Positions 51,879 to 60,151 of a DNA stretch of 64,000 nucleotides are shown piece by piece. The translations under genes were made by a program, and so were the position numbers. Below the pieces are notes generated by a model that did not search any database, was not told the origin of the DNA, and saw nothing but the letters and a program-made list of their open reading frames with translations. The stretch spans positions 1 through 64,000 of the forward strand of contig NZ_VTRT01000001.1 of NCBI RefSeq assembly GCF_008274585.1, written 5' to 3'. Origin of the DNA: Pedobacter sp. BS3. GTDB taxonomy: Bacteria; Bacteroidota; Bacteroidia; Sphingobacteriales; Sphingobacteriaceae. Within the stretch, counting starts at the first letter, position 1, and each line of letters opens with the position of its first letter.

Positions 51879-53159
51879 TTAATAATGGCACTTACCACAC
51901 TCTGTTCCACCCAGCACAGCGGCCGTAATTTTCTCACCTTTCTTGATCTTATCATGAGCAGCGATCAGCTTGTCATAATAAGCATTGCCTTTGTGGTTAA
52001 CTTCGGTTGCTTTATGACAATTGATACACCATTTCATGGTTAAAGGTGAATACTGGTACACTTCTTCCATGGTCTGGATAGGACCGTGACATTTCTGACA
52101 ACGTATTCCGGCAACTTTTACGTGCTGAGAGTGGTTGAAATATGCAAAGTCGGGAAGGTTGTGGATACGCACCCATTCAATAGGTTTTTGATTGGTGCCG
52201 TATTGACGTGTATCAGGGTTATAATCTAATGCGGTGTATATTTTTTGTATCTCCGGCGAGATCTGACCGTTGTATTTGTCTGATGCTGTTACATAATCGT
52301 GGCAGTTCATACATACGTTCAGCGATGGTATAGATGCATTCTTTGAGCTATATGCACCGGTATGACAGTACTGACAGTCTATTTTATTGATACCGGCATG
52401 CAGCTGGTGCGAGAATTTAATAGGCTGTACCGGCTGATAACCTGTATGAACACCGGTGTTCCACATGCCCATCCAGCCTGCCGAACCTAAGAATATCACC
52501 ACCAGGATAATTACAAAGAATACAAACTTCTTATTCTTAAGCAGGCGTTTGAACTTAACGGATGCATTCTCTTCCGCTACTTCTTCCTCAACTTCTATAC
52601 CTTGTTTCTTAAGCAGCAGGCGATCCAGGTTTTTAGATACCCGGCCAAGCACCACTACCACAAACAGGGCAATGATGATAACCAGCACCAAGCCTCCCAG
52701 CATCACATCGCTTACACCTTCCTGTGCGGCAGCACCAGCTTCGCCGTTGGCGGCAGCGGCGCCTCCTGCAGGAGCGGCAGGCTTATCGCCTTCTTCCTTA
52801 ATATAAGCAAGAATGCTCTTGATGTTATCATCAGTAAGCTCAGGGAATGGTGTCATGGCTACCTTATTGTTTTCTTCAAACAATTTCTTAGCAGCCGGAT
52901 CGCCCGATGCGATCAATGCCTGTGAGTTCTTAATCCATTTCAACAGAAATGCTTCGGGGTGACGATCATTAACACCCTTCAATGCCGGGCCAACCACTTT
53001 CTGGTTCAGGGCGTGGCACGACGTACATTTTTGCTTAAATAATGCTGCCCCTTCGGTTGCGCTTTGCGCATTCGTTACCGAAACTGCAACAAAATTTAAT
53101 AATAGAAATAAGAGTAAAGATTTTACAACACTTCTAAAAAACAATGAGAGTTGACTCAT
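51879..53159 (-). CDS. actA: Alternative complex III multiheme cytochrome c subunit ActA, with extra N-terminal monoheme domain
   Basis: This 426-residue protein has a signal segment and then a class I-type cytochrome c domain with CTSCH at 45-49 and AMTPFPELTDDNIKSILAYI. An Ala/Gly linker is followed by two membrane helices (about 148-170 and 212-232). The pentaheme part then follows: CQYCH, CMNCH, CQKCH, CINCH and CGKCH. Six heme-binding motifs are thus visible. It opens the Act-cox operon; a promoter -7 element lies about 80 bp upstream. Confidence 0.93.
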   Translation of the reverse strand: MSQLSLFFRSVVKSLLLFLLLNFVAVSVTNAQSATEGAALFKQKCTSCHALNQKVVGPALKGVNDRHPEAFLLKWIKNSQALIASGDPAAKKLFEENNKVAMTPFPELTDDNIKSILAYIKEEGDKPAAPAGGAAAANGEAGAAAQEGVSDVMLGGLVLVIIIALFVVVVLGRVSKNLDRLLLKKQGIEVEEEVAEENASVKFKRLLKNKKFVFFVIILVVIFLGSAGWMGMWNTGVHTGYQPVQPIKFSHQLHAGINKIDCQYCHTGAYSSKNASIPSLNVCMNCHDYVTASDKYNGQISPEIQKIYTALDYNPDTRQYGTNQKPIEWVRIHNLPDFAYFNHSQHVKVAGIRCQKCHGPIQTMEEVYQYSPLTMKWCINCHKATEVNHKGNAYYDKLIAAHDKIKKGEKITAAVLGGTECGKCHY

Positions 53160-53238
53160 ATTGAATGCTTTATTCTATTTTTAATTGAAATTTTTACGAA
53201 AAGCGGGCTGATTTACATCTGCTTTGCATTTCGGTTGA

Positions 53239-53246
53239 CAAAAGTA
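53239..53246 (-). promoter_or_regulatory. -7 element of the Act-cox operon
   Basis: On the minus strand TACTTTTG is an exact TAnnTTTG match, 79 bp upstream of the actA ATG and just downstream of the terminator of the preceding gene. The -33 region is weak (AATG at 22 bases). It is the best candidate promoter for actA to coxA. Confidence 0.55.
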
Positions 53247-53317
53247 TAATTAATTCGGCTATGCCTGACATTTTAATGACCGTAATTAATAATTTATAAT
53301 CGTTCTAAACTAAATAA

Positions 53318-53351
53318 AAAAGTGGCTTCATAATAAACTGAAGCCACTTTT
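53318..53351 (-). terminator. Rho-independent terminator after the deoxyhypusine-synthase-like gene
   Basis: Perfect 13-bp arms AAAAGTGGCTTCA (53318-53330) and TGAAGCCACTTTT (53339-53351) flank an 8-base loop. On the minus strand a T-rich tail follows. It lies 57 bp after the stop at 53409 and insulates the Act operon promoter. Confidence 0.88.
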
Positions 53352-53408
53352 CGCCCATTAAATGTCTAAACGCCTTTTACAGCGGTTTGTATTACTAAAA
53401 CAATTTTA

Positions 53409-54386
53409 TTATTGTTTCAGTATCCAGGCAAAAATAAGAGGCGCAACAATGGTAGCATCAGATTCTACAATAAACTTTGGCGTGTTGATATCCAGCTTAC
53501 CCCAGGTTATTTTTTCATTGGGAACGGCTCCCGAATAAGACCCGTACGAAGTTGTTGAGTCTGATATCTGGCAAAAATAGCTCCAGAACGGAATGTTTTC
53601 CATTTCCATATCCTGGTACAGCATCGGCACAACGCAAATCGGGAAATCGCCCGCGATGCCACCGCCTATCTGGAAAAACCCGATTCCTTTGCCCTCACTG
53701 TTCTTAACATACCAGTCGGCAAGCCAGGCCATATATTCTACCCCGCTTTTCATGGTGGTAGCTTTTATTTCGCCTTTTATTACGTACGACGCGAAGATAT
53801 TGCCCATAGTAGAATCTTCCCAGCCAGGTACTACAATGGGCAGATTTTTCTCGGCCGCAGCCAGCATCCACGAATTTTTGCGATCAATCTCATAATATTG
53901 CTCCAGCTCGCCGCTTAGCAGGATCTTATACATGAACTCATGCGGAAAATAACGTTCGTTATTGCTATCGGCATCCTTCCATACCTTATATATATGTTTT
54001 TGCAAACGCCTGAAGGCTTCTTCTTCGGGTATACAAGTATCGGTTACCCGGTTGTAATGGTTCTCTAACAGATCCCATTCATCCTGCGGACTCAGATCGC
54101 GGTAATGCGGAACACGTTTATAGTGCGAGTGAGCCACCAGGTTCATAATATCTTCTTCAAGGTTAGCACCGGTGCATGAAATGATAGAAACTTTATCCTG
54201 CCGGATCATTTCTGCCAGCGATATGCCCAATTCGGCAGTACTCATAGCTCCGGCCAGGGTGATCATCATTTTACCGTTTTCATCCAGGTGTGCCTCATAA
54301 GCTTTGGCTGCATCTACCAGTGCGGCAGCATTAAAATGCAGGTAGTTTTTTTCAATAAATTGGGATATTGGCCCTCTGTTACTCAT
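53409..54386 (-). CDS. Deoxyhypusine synthase-like protein
   Basis: This 325-residue protein has the Rossmann-type core of the deoxyhypusine synthase family: ITLAGAMSTAELG, ISCTGANLEEDIMNLVAH, VVPGWEDSTMGNIFASY and FQIGGGIAGDFPI. SYGSYSGAVPNEKITWGK carries the lysine (K297) equivalent to the catalytic Lys of eukaryotic enzymes. In eukaryotes the enzyme moves the aminobutyl group of spermidine to eIF5A. Bacteria lack eIF5A, so a polyamine product such as homospermidine, or another acceptor, is more likely. It stands alone with its own promoter and terminator. Confidence 0.9.
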   Translation of the reverse strand: MSNRGPISQFIEKNYLHFNAAALVDAAKAYEAHLDENGKMMITLAGAMSTAELGISLAEMIRQDKVSIISCTGANLEEDIMNLVAHSHYKRVPHYRDLSPQDEWDLLENHYNRVTDTCIPEEEAFRRLQKHIYKVWKDADSNNERYFPHEFMYKILLSGELEQYYEIDRKNSWMLAAAEKNLPIVVPGWEDSTMGNIFASYVIKGEIKATTMKSGVEYMAWLADWYVKNSEGKGIGFFQIGGGIAGDFPICVVPMLYQDMEMENIPFWSYFCQISDSTTSYGSYSGAVPNEKITWGKLDINTPKFIVESDATIVAPLIFAWILKQ

Positions 54387-54407
54387 GATCTAAAAGTTTT
54401 TGAAGCG

Positions 54408-54415
54408 CAAAAATA
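54408..54415 (-). promoter_or_regulatory. -7 element of the deoxyhypusine-synthase-like gene
   Basis: On the minus strand TATTTTTG is an exact TAnnTTTG match, 21 bp upstream of the ATG at 54386. The -33 box is not clear. A small palindrome (ATCGT/ACGAT around 5 bases) lies upstream. Confidence 0.5.
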
Positions 54416-54605
54416 GGGAATCGTATCGTGATTTACGATGTTAGATTACCGGTTTGCAATTGAAGGCATGGATCCATTGCGCTGTTTTAACGCAGGATAT
54501 TGTTTCCGCTGGTTGTAATTTTATCTACACATCCGGTAATTATATCATTAAAAGCATTTATTTTAAGCCCGATTTTCTGATACGCAGCTAATCATAAACA
54601 AGCTC

Positions 54606-55385
54606 ATGAGTAATATCTTTTTTAAGGAAGAACAAAAGTTTTTAGAGGGCCCTCGAGCCAGATGGAAAGAATTAAAATACGTAGGCGGTGTAATGATGCA
54701 GTTTATAACAGGCTTTCGTACGCTGCACTTTATCGGTCCCTGTATCACCGTTTTCGGCTCTGCCCGTTTCAAGGAAGATCATCCGTATTATATGATGGCA
54801 AGGGAGCTTTCCAAAGAACTGGCCCAACTGGATTTCGCTATCATGACCGGTGGCGGACCGGGAATTATGGAGGCCGCGAACCGGGGTGCCAAGGATGCCG
54901 ACGGGCTTTCTATTGGTTGCAATATCGTACTGCCCCATGAACAAAAACATAACCCGTACCTGGATAAATATGTTACCCTGGGCTATTTCTTTGTGCGGAA
55001 AGAGCTCTTACGGAAATATTCTTTTGCTTTTGTCATCTTCCCCGGAGGTTTTGGCACGTTAGATGAATTTTTTGAAACAGTAACCCTGATACAAACAGGT
55101 AAAATTGACCGTTTCCCGATCGTGGTTATGGGCAGGGAATTCCACAAAACCATTGAGGAGCATATCGCGACTATGGCCAGGGAAAAAACCATCAGCGAAG
55201 AGGATATGCACCTGATACTGTTTACAGACTCTATTGAAGAAGCGATAGACCACATTACCACTTATGCGGAAGCCAATCATACCAAGCTGCAGCCATCGCG
55301 TAAAACAAGCTGGATCTTAGGCGAGAAAAAATTAAAGAAATCGCCGCCGCCCACAGCTACCACGCAGGAGTTGGGTGCAAGCTAA
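54606..55385 (+). CDS. TIGR00730/LOG-family Rossmann-fold protein
   Basis: This 259-residue protein shows the LOG signatures MTGGGPGIMEAANRGA (82-95) and PGGFGTLDEFFE (146-157). LOG proteins release free cytokinin-type bases from nucleoside monophosphates (5'-monophosphate phosphoribohydrolase); many bacterial members were long mislabelled lysine decarboxylases. A basic, Pro/Thr-rich tail (LKKSPPPTATTQELG) ends the protein. The last 153 bp, including the stop, are repeated at 56788-56940, so the 3' end is a likely integration or recombination site. Confidence 0.93.
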   Translation: MSNIFFKEEQKFLEGPRARWKELKYVGGVMMQFITGFRTLHFIGPCITVFGSARFKEDHPYYMMARELSKELAQLDFAIMTGGGPGIMEAANRGAKDADGLSIGCNIVLPHEQKHNPYLDKYVTLGYFFVRKELLRKYSFAFVIFPGGFGTLDEFFETVTLIQTGKIDRFPIVVMGREFHKTIEEHIATMAREKTISEEDMHLILFTDSIEEAIDHITTYAEANHTKLQPSRKTSWILGEKKLKKSPPPTATTQELGAS

Positions 55386-55387
55386 AG
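55235..55387 (+). repeat. 153-bp direct repeat, left copy (3' end of the LOG gene)
   Basis: This segment and 56788-56940 have the same length and orientation and differ at only 6 positions by hand alignment (147/153). The repeats bracket 1400 bp that hold the RhuM gene. The left copy is part of the intact gene. Confidence 0.9.
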
Positions 55388-55529
55388 ATAAAGGCTGCTT
55401 TTGCAGACCTCACCTTGGGATATTTAGTAAACTATCATTTTCCTAACTTCAATATTGTCTGATCTCTGGGGTTTTCTTTCATTTATAAAGGCCTTGTAAA
55501 TTCAAATCCCATACTTATATCTCGCTTTT

Positions 55530-56516
55530 TTATTTATTCCTCGTTTTCTTTACCAATTTATCAAAATCGCTTTCATAAGTTTGATCCTGGATTACCCGGA
55601 ATTTCTCAAACTCACTTTCTGCCTTTAATTTGGCTTCCAGCATGGTTATTTTTCCTTTATCTCTTAAAATCGGATAGCTGGAAAGTTCCAGGAAGCCATC
55701 CAGAAACTTTGCCCATTGCTGCATATTGAAGGCTATGCCCCGCTGTGCATTGTTTTCTGCCAGATCCAGATAGGCGGAAACAATGCGGTTCAGTTCTGCT
55801 ATATGCTGATGAGATAAATAGTTTTTAGCTACAGACACATCGCTTTTCTGAATTTTACCATCAGGAGCATCCTTCCAGGTTTTCAGTCCCATATACAGTT
55901 TAGTAGCATCTGCTTCGGTATAGATAATTTCGGCTGCTGTTCTTCCGGTAATTGCCCAATGCAGTTTGTTCTGTACCATTGCAAAGAAATCACGGGTTTG
56001 TACGCTGTCTTTATCATAATCAGTACTGAGCGCATACAAGTCGGTAATTTTCTGATAAAATCTACGCTCGCTGGCTCGTATCTCCCGTATGCGCTCAAGC
56101 AATTCATCAAAATAATCCTGCCCGAAATGTTTCCCTTGTTTTAATCGTTCATCATCTATAACAAAACCTTTGATAATAAATTCATTAAGCGTTTGCGTAG
56201 CCCATTTTCTGAAATCTGTTGCCTGTGCAGAGTTTACACGATAACCAACCGCAAGGATGGCTTCCAAACGGTAGAATTTGGTAGCATAATTTTTTCCATC
56301 AGCAGCAGTTGTTTCCAAAATGGAAATAGCTGAAGTCTGATCGAGTTCCTTAGTCTCAAAAATATTTTTCAGGTGTTTGCTTACAGCAGGCACATTTACA
56401 CCGAATAATTCGGCCATCGCTTTTTGTGTCAGCCAAAATGTGCCGTTTTGGAAATAAACAGAGACATTCACTTTTTGGTCAGTGGTATTGAATAACAGAA
56501 TGTCTTTTGGGTGCAT
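55530..56516 (-). CDS. RhuM-family protein
   Basis: This 328-residue protein has the RhuM layout. The N-terminal part reads VYFQNGTFWLTQKAMAELFGV, in short GTFWLTQKAMAELFGV, followed by VPAVSKHLKNIFE, which resembles a DNA-binding helix-turn-helix. The family core YRLEAILAVGYRVNSAQATDFRKWA is present (core EAILAVGYRVNS). A long alpha-helical region and a basic tail (KLVKKTRNK) end it. The name comes from a Salmonella pathogenicity-island gene; the biochemical role is not established. Members are often found near restriction-modification genes, as here. It lies between the two 153-bp repeats and is transcribed against LOG. Confidence 0.9.
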   Translation of the reverse strand: MHPKDILLFNTTDQKVNVSVYFQNGTFWLTQKAMAELFGVNVPAVSKHLKNIFETKELDQTSAISILETTAADGKNYATKFYRLEAILAVGYRVNSAQATDFRKWATQTLNEFIIKGFVIDDERLKQGKHFGQDYFDELLERIREIRASERRFYQKITDLYALSTDYDKDSVQTRDFFAMVQNKLHWAITGRTAAEIIYTEADATKLYMGLKTWKDAPDGKIQKSDVSVAKNYLSHQHIAELNRIVSAYLDLAENNAQRGIAFNMQQWAKFLDGFLELSSYPILRDKGKITMLEAKLKAESEFEKFRVIQDQTYESDFDKLVKKTRNK

Positions 56517-56787
56517 AGCTATTCCGTTTTAAGCTTTTTCAAATTCCACAAAAATCTTCTCGAAAATATTGGTAGCTACTCTACAATTCTGCTGGCCTAA
56601 AAGGATATACTGATACCCTGATCGTATTAAATGCAATATCGCCGGAATTTTAACGCTCGGGTTTTCGTTAAAGGACATGAGTAATTCGTTTGACCCCTTA
56701 AAGATAAACTATTTTGACTTTACACTAAGAGCATGTTAAATTTTTATATGTGGCCATTCTGAATAGAATATTATTTATCAACCTGGC
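56517..56787. other. Stretch between the RhuM start and the LOG fragment
   Basis: About 270 bp without a gene. It should contain the RhuM promoter, but no exact TAnnTTTG element was found on that strand. The right end joins the displaced LOG 3' copy. Confidence 0.5.
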
Positions 56788-56940
56788 TGAAGAAGCGATA
56801 GACCACATCACCAATGATGCGGAAGCCAATCATACCAAGCTGCAGCCATCGCGTAAAACAAGCTGGATCTTAGGCGAGAAAAAATTAAAGAAATCGCCGC
56901 CGCCTACAGCTACCACGCAGAAGCTGGGTGCAAGCTAAAG
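56788..56940 (+). pseudogene. Displaced 3' fragment of a LOG gene (right copy of the 153-bp repeat)
   Basis: The fragment encodes only the last 50 residues of the LOG protein (EEAIDHITNDAEANHTKL ... GAS) in the original frame, with its own stop. A 62-codon open frame from 56750 runs through it, but its first residues are unrelated. Three of the six base changes are clustered (TTY to TND). The Rossmann core is missing, so it cannot be an enzyme. It marks an integration or recombination event. Confidence 0.88.
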
Positions 56941-57250
56941 TACTGTGCAATTGTTCGTTTGTTGTTGACCGATATTCTCTTGTTGTCTGCCCTTGGCGTG
57001 GAATTTTTTCACGCAGAGGACACAAAGATTTTTACGCAAAGCTCGCAGTTACCGGTCATGCTAAAAGACGACACAACCAACAGAAACCCAACTGTAAACC
57101 GATAGGCAAAATGCGCCAACGCTTCGCAAAATAAAAAGAGCTGCAACCTAACACTCAAGCCGACACAAATTGCAGCACATTTTATTTTGCCCAACCGCAC
57201 CAAAGCCAACCCACCACCCCGACTATTTCTAACAAAAAATGTGAGAATAA
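56941..57250. other. Gene-free stretch upstream of the restriction-modification operon
   Basis: About 310 bp. It contains a stretch starting TTCACGCAGAGGACACAAAG near 57008 that looks like intergenic repeat material, and a structured hairpin at 57126-57190 (listed separately). A 68-codon open frame at 56928-57134 overlaps these repeats and is not credible. Confidence 0.55.
57126..57190. repeat. Left structured hairpin flanking the restriction-modification operon
   Basis: The outer arms are GCAAAATAAAA (57126-57136) and TTTTATTTTGC (57180-57190). A symmetric 3-base internal bulge is followed by inner arms GCTGCAA (57140-57146) and TTGCAGC (57170-57176), with a 23-base loop. The architecture resembles the right hairpin at 61756-61815. 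The words GCACATTT, AACCGCAC and AAAGCCAA occur in the same order here (57175-57209) and there. Confidence 0.7.
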
Positions 57251-57295
57251 TTTGCCAGACTAAAAAACTTAGCTAAATTTGTCATCTGTTGACAA
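57251..57295 (+). promoter_or_regulatory. Promoter and overlapping operator of the restriction-modification operon
   Basis: TTTG (57251-57254), a 19-base spacer and TAAATTTG (57274-57281) form a full Bacteroidota promoter. The inverted repeat TTGTCA-TCTGT-TGACAA (57279-57295) overlaps the last bases of the -7 element and the expected transcription start, 18 bp before the controller ATG. This position fits autorepression by the XRE controller protein. It also times the nuclease relative to the methyltransferase. Confidence 0.75.
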
Positions 57296-57313
57296 GTTAA
57301 TTTTTACAAGCAA

Positions 57314-57640
57314 ATGAAAGCAACTTTTGGCGAATATATCAGACAGTTACGGACAGACAAAGGTTTAACATTAACACAACTTGCGTCACAACTTGACCTT
57401 GACTCAGCGAATTTGAGCAAAATTGAGAACGGTAAACGTGAATTTGACGAGAAGCGTTTAGACAAATTAGCGATAGCTTTTAACCTTAACATTGACGAAC
57501 TGAAAACAGAATATTTTGGCGACCAATTCGCTAAGAAAATGTATCAATACAACTGTTCACCCGAAACATTGATTGTTGCAGAAGAAAAAGTAAACTATCT
57601 AAAAAGTATAAATGTAAAACAAGCCGAAATAAAATTCTAA
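57314..57640 (+). CDS. XRE-family controller (C protein-like) transcription regulator
   Basis: This 108-residue protein has an N-terminal helix-turn-helix (about 6-62: GEYIRQLRTDKGLTLTQLA, then LDSANLSKIENGKRE and LAIAFNLNIDEL). A 40-residue C-terminal extension probably serves dimerisation or another contact. Small XRE proteins heading a restriction-modification operon usually act as controllers. It starts 18 bp after the inverted-repeat operator and ends 3 bp before the methyltransferase gene. The base composition is visibly more AT-rich than in the Act region. Confidence 0.88.
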   Translation: MKATFGEYIRQLRTDKGLTLTQLASQLDLDSANLSKIENGKREFDEKRLDKLAIAFNLNIDELKTEYFGDQFAKKMYQYNCSPETLIVAEEKVNYLKSINVKQAEIKF

Positions 57641-57643
57641 ACT

Positions 57644-60151
57644 ATGAACAAACCATTGACATATATAAGTTTATTCAGCAGTGCGGGAGTTGGTTGTTAC
57701 GGCTTCAAACAAAACGGTTTTGAATGCATTGCTACAAATGAAATACTTACAAAGCGCTTGAAGATTCAAGCGTTCAACAACAAGTGTAAATACGACACAG
57801 GCTATATAGATGGAGATATTTCTACAAAAGAAACCAAAAATAAATTGTTTGCTGAAATCAAAAAATGGCAAACAGAATATAAAATTTCAGAACCTGATGT
57901 AATTGTGGCTACGCCACCCTGTCAAGGAATGTCTGTAGCAAACCACAAAAAAAATCAAGAATTGACAAGAAATTCTTTAGTTGTAGAATCAATCAAAATT
58001 ACAAAAGAAGTCAATCCAAAAATTTTCATTTTTGAAAACGTAAGGGCGTTTTTGAATACAACTTGCACGGACATTGACGGAATAGAAAAAACGATTGAAG
58101 AAGCAATAAGAATAAATTTAGGTGGACATTACAACATACTTTTCAAAATTATAAACTTCAAAGATTACGGTTCGCATTCAAGCAGAACAAGGACTCTTGT
58201 AATAGGCGTTCGCAAAGACATTCAGAACATTAGTCCGTTTGACATTTTTCCCGAAAAACAAAAACCAAAAACGCTACGAAAACTTTTTGCAGGTTTAGAA
58301 GAAATAAACGAAATGGGAAAAATATCGGAAACCGATATTTTTCACTCGTTTCGTGAATACGATGCAAAAATGTTGCGTTGGATTGAGAATTTAAAAGAAG
58401 GACAATCTGCGTTTCAGAATACCGAAAAAGACAGAATACCACACCAAATTAAAGACGGAAAAATTGTAATCAACGAAAGTAAAAATGGCGACAAATATGC
58501 ACGTTGGTATTGGGACAAAGAAGGCCCGTGTGTTCATACGAGAAACGATATTTTGTCAAGCCAAAATACTGTTCACCCAGCAGAAAATAGAGTTTTCAGC
58601 ATTAGAGAGCTAATGCTGATGATGAGTATTCCTTCAACTTTTCAATGGACAAATCAATCAACAGACAAGTTGAATAAAATGAGTTTACTTGAAAAGAAAG
58701 TATTTTTGAAGAAAGAAGAATTAAACATTAGACATTGCATTGGCGAAGCAGTTCCGACAGGCGTTTTTAGCAACATTGCAAAAAGAATAAGTGATGTTTT
58801 AAGTCAAAAATTTCTTTCAACAACCGAAATCAACAACGTAATTAAAAAAGAAAAATTGAACGAAACACAAAATTTGCTTTCGTTCATCAATTCTGATTTT
58901 TCCAAGTTAGGTCTTGAAAACATTTATCAAATAGCGGAATATGCAAATTCAAGCCGTCAAGAAAATTCAGCATTTTTCACACGGAAAGATATTGCGTTTT
59001 CCGTTGTAAAGGATTTGCCCGAACTTAAAGGAAAAAAGAAAATCAGAATTTTAGAACCTTCGGTTGGTATTGGCAATTTCATTCCGCTGTTGGTTGAGAA
59101 ATACGAAGACAAAGACGAAGTAATTTTTGACCTTGTAGATATTGACAACAATTCTTTTGTTGTGCTGAAAAATATTTTAGCCAAATTGAAGCTACCTAAA
59201 AAATTTAAATTCAATTTCATCAATGCAGACTTCCTTACTCACAGTTTCAATGTAAAGTATGATATTGTCGTAGGAAATCCGCCTTATAAAAAGCTAACGA
59301 ACAACCAAGAATTGTTGTCGCTTTACAGATTCAATGCAAAAAACAATGAAACAAATAACCTGTTCTCGTTCTTTATTGAAAAAGCAATTACATTAGGAAA
59401 TTTCGTTTCCCTAATTGTTCCTAAAAGCCTAATCAATTCGCCCGAATTTAATATTACAAGAGAAATTTTGAAAGAACAAAACCTTTTGAAAATTTGCGAT
59501 TATGGCGAAAAGGGGTTTAAGGGCGTTAAGATTGAAACAATTAGTTTTTTACTTGATACTTCATCAAAAAAACAAAGTGAAAATATTTTAATTGAAAGTT
59601 ACATCACGGAAACATTAGAAGAAAAGCAAAAAGATTATTTAATGTCTGACAAGTTTCCGTATTGGCTGATATACAGAAATGAAGAATTTGACCAAATTTC
59701 AGAAAAACTAAAATTTGATATTTTTCAGAGTTTTAGAGACAGACAAATTACCAAGCAAATCACAAAAGACAATGGGAAATACAGGGTGTTGAAATCTCGC
59801 AATATTGGTAATAACGAAGTTAAGGAATTAGAAAACTACGACTGTTATATTGACGATACAGAAAATTTGGCTGTCGCCAAATTTCTCAATCGTGAAGATG
59901 TTGTTATGATTCCAAACCTCACATATTATCCAAGAGCGAGTTTTTTACCGAAGAATACAATTACTGACGGCTCAGTTGCTTTATTAACTTTGAAAAACGG
60001 AAGCCGACTTCCGACAGAAAAAGATTTAGAATATTACGGAACGAAAGAATTTGAGAAGTTCTATCGTGTTGCACGTAATTATGGCACACGTTCACTTAAC
60101 ATTGATAATAATTCCGTTTTTTTCTTCGGACTCTTAAAAAATATTGAATAA
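57644..60151 (+). CDS. Fused cytosine-C5 and adenine-N6 DNA methyltransferase
   Basis: This 835-residue single polypeptide carries two methyltransferases. The N-terminal C5 unit has motif I SLFSSAGVGCYGF (9-21), motif IV PPCQGMS with catalytic Cys93, motif VI ENVRAF (131-136) and motif VIII SRTRTLVIG (180-188). Motifs IX-X lie around RELMLMMSIP and IGEAVP. The C-terminal N6 unit has motif I ILEPSVGIGNF (469-479) and motif IV NPPY (545-548), and its C-terminal part may recognise the target. A protein that makes both 5mC and 6mA suits an asymmetric target protected differently on each strand, as in type IIS systems; this is inference. The stop TAA is followed at once by the nuclease ATG. Confidence 0.92.
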   Translation: MNKPLTYISLFSSAGVGCYGFKQNGFECIATNEILTKRLKIQAFNNKCKYDTGYIDGDISTKETKNKLFAEIKKWQTEYKISEPDVIVATPPCQGMSVANHKKNQELTRNSLVVESIKITKEVNPKIFIFENVRAFLNTTCTDIDGIEKTIEEAIRINLGGHYNILFKIINFKDYGSHSSRTRTLVIGVRKDIQNISPFDIFPEKQKPKTLRKLFAGLEEINEMGKISETDIFHSFREYDAKMLRWIENLKEGQSAFQNTEKDRIPHQIKDGKIVINESKNGDKYARWYWDKEGPCVHTRNDILSSQNTVHPAENRVFSIRELMLMMSIPSTFQWTNQSTDKLNKMSLLEKKVFLKKEELNIRHCIGEAVPTGVFSNIAKRISDVLSQKFLSTTEINNVIKKEKLNETQNLLSFINSDFSKLGLENIYQIAEYANSSRQENSAFFTRKDIAFSVVKDLPELKGKKKIRILEPSVGIGNFIPLLVEKYEDKDEVIFDLVDIDNNSFVVLKNILAKLKLPKKFKFNFINADFLTHSFNVKYDIVVGNPPYKKLTNNQELLSLYRFNAKNNETNNLFSFFIEKAITLGNFVSLIVPKSLINSPEFNITREILKEQNLLKICDYGEKGFKGVKIETISFLLDTSSKKQSENILIESYITETLEEKQKDYLMSDKFPYWLIYRNEEFDQISEKLKFDIFQSFRDRQITKQITKDNGKYRVLKSRNIGNNEVKELENYDCYIDDTENLAVAKFLNREDVVMIPNLTYYPRASFLPKNTITDGSVALLTLKNGSRLPTEKDLEYYGTKEFEKFYRVARNYGTRSLNIDNNSVFFFGLLKNIE

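Noticed and set aside
53409-54386. eIF5A hypusination pathway
   Set aside because: Bacteria have no eIF5A, and no acceptor gene is nearby.
56928-57134. 68-codon open frame upstream of the restriction operon
   Set aside because: Overlaps the LOG fragment stop and repeat-like DNA; composition not that of a protein.
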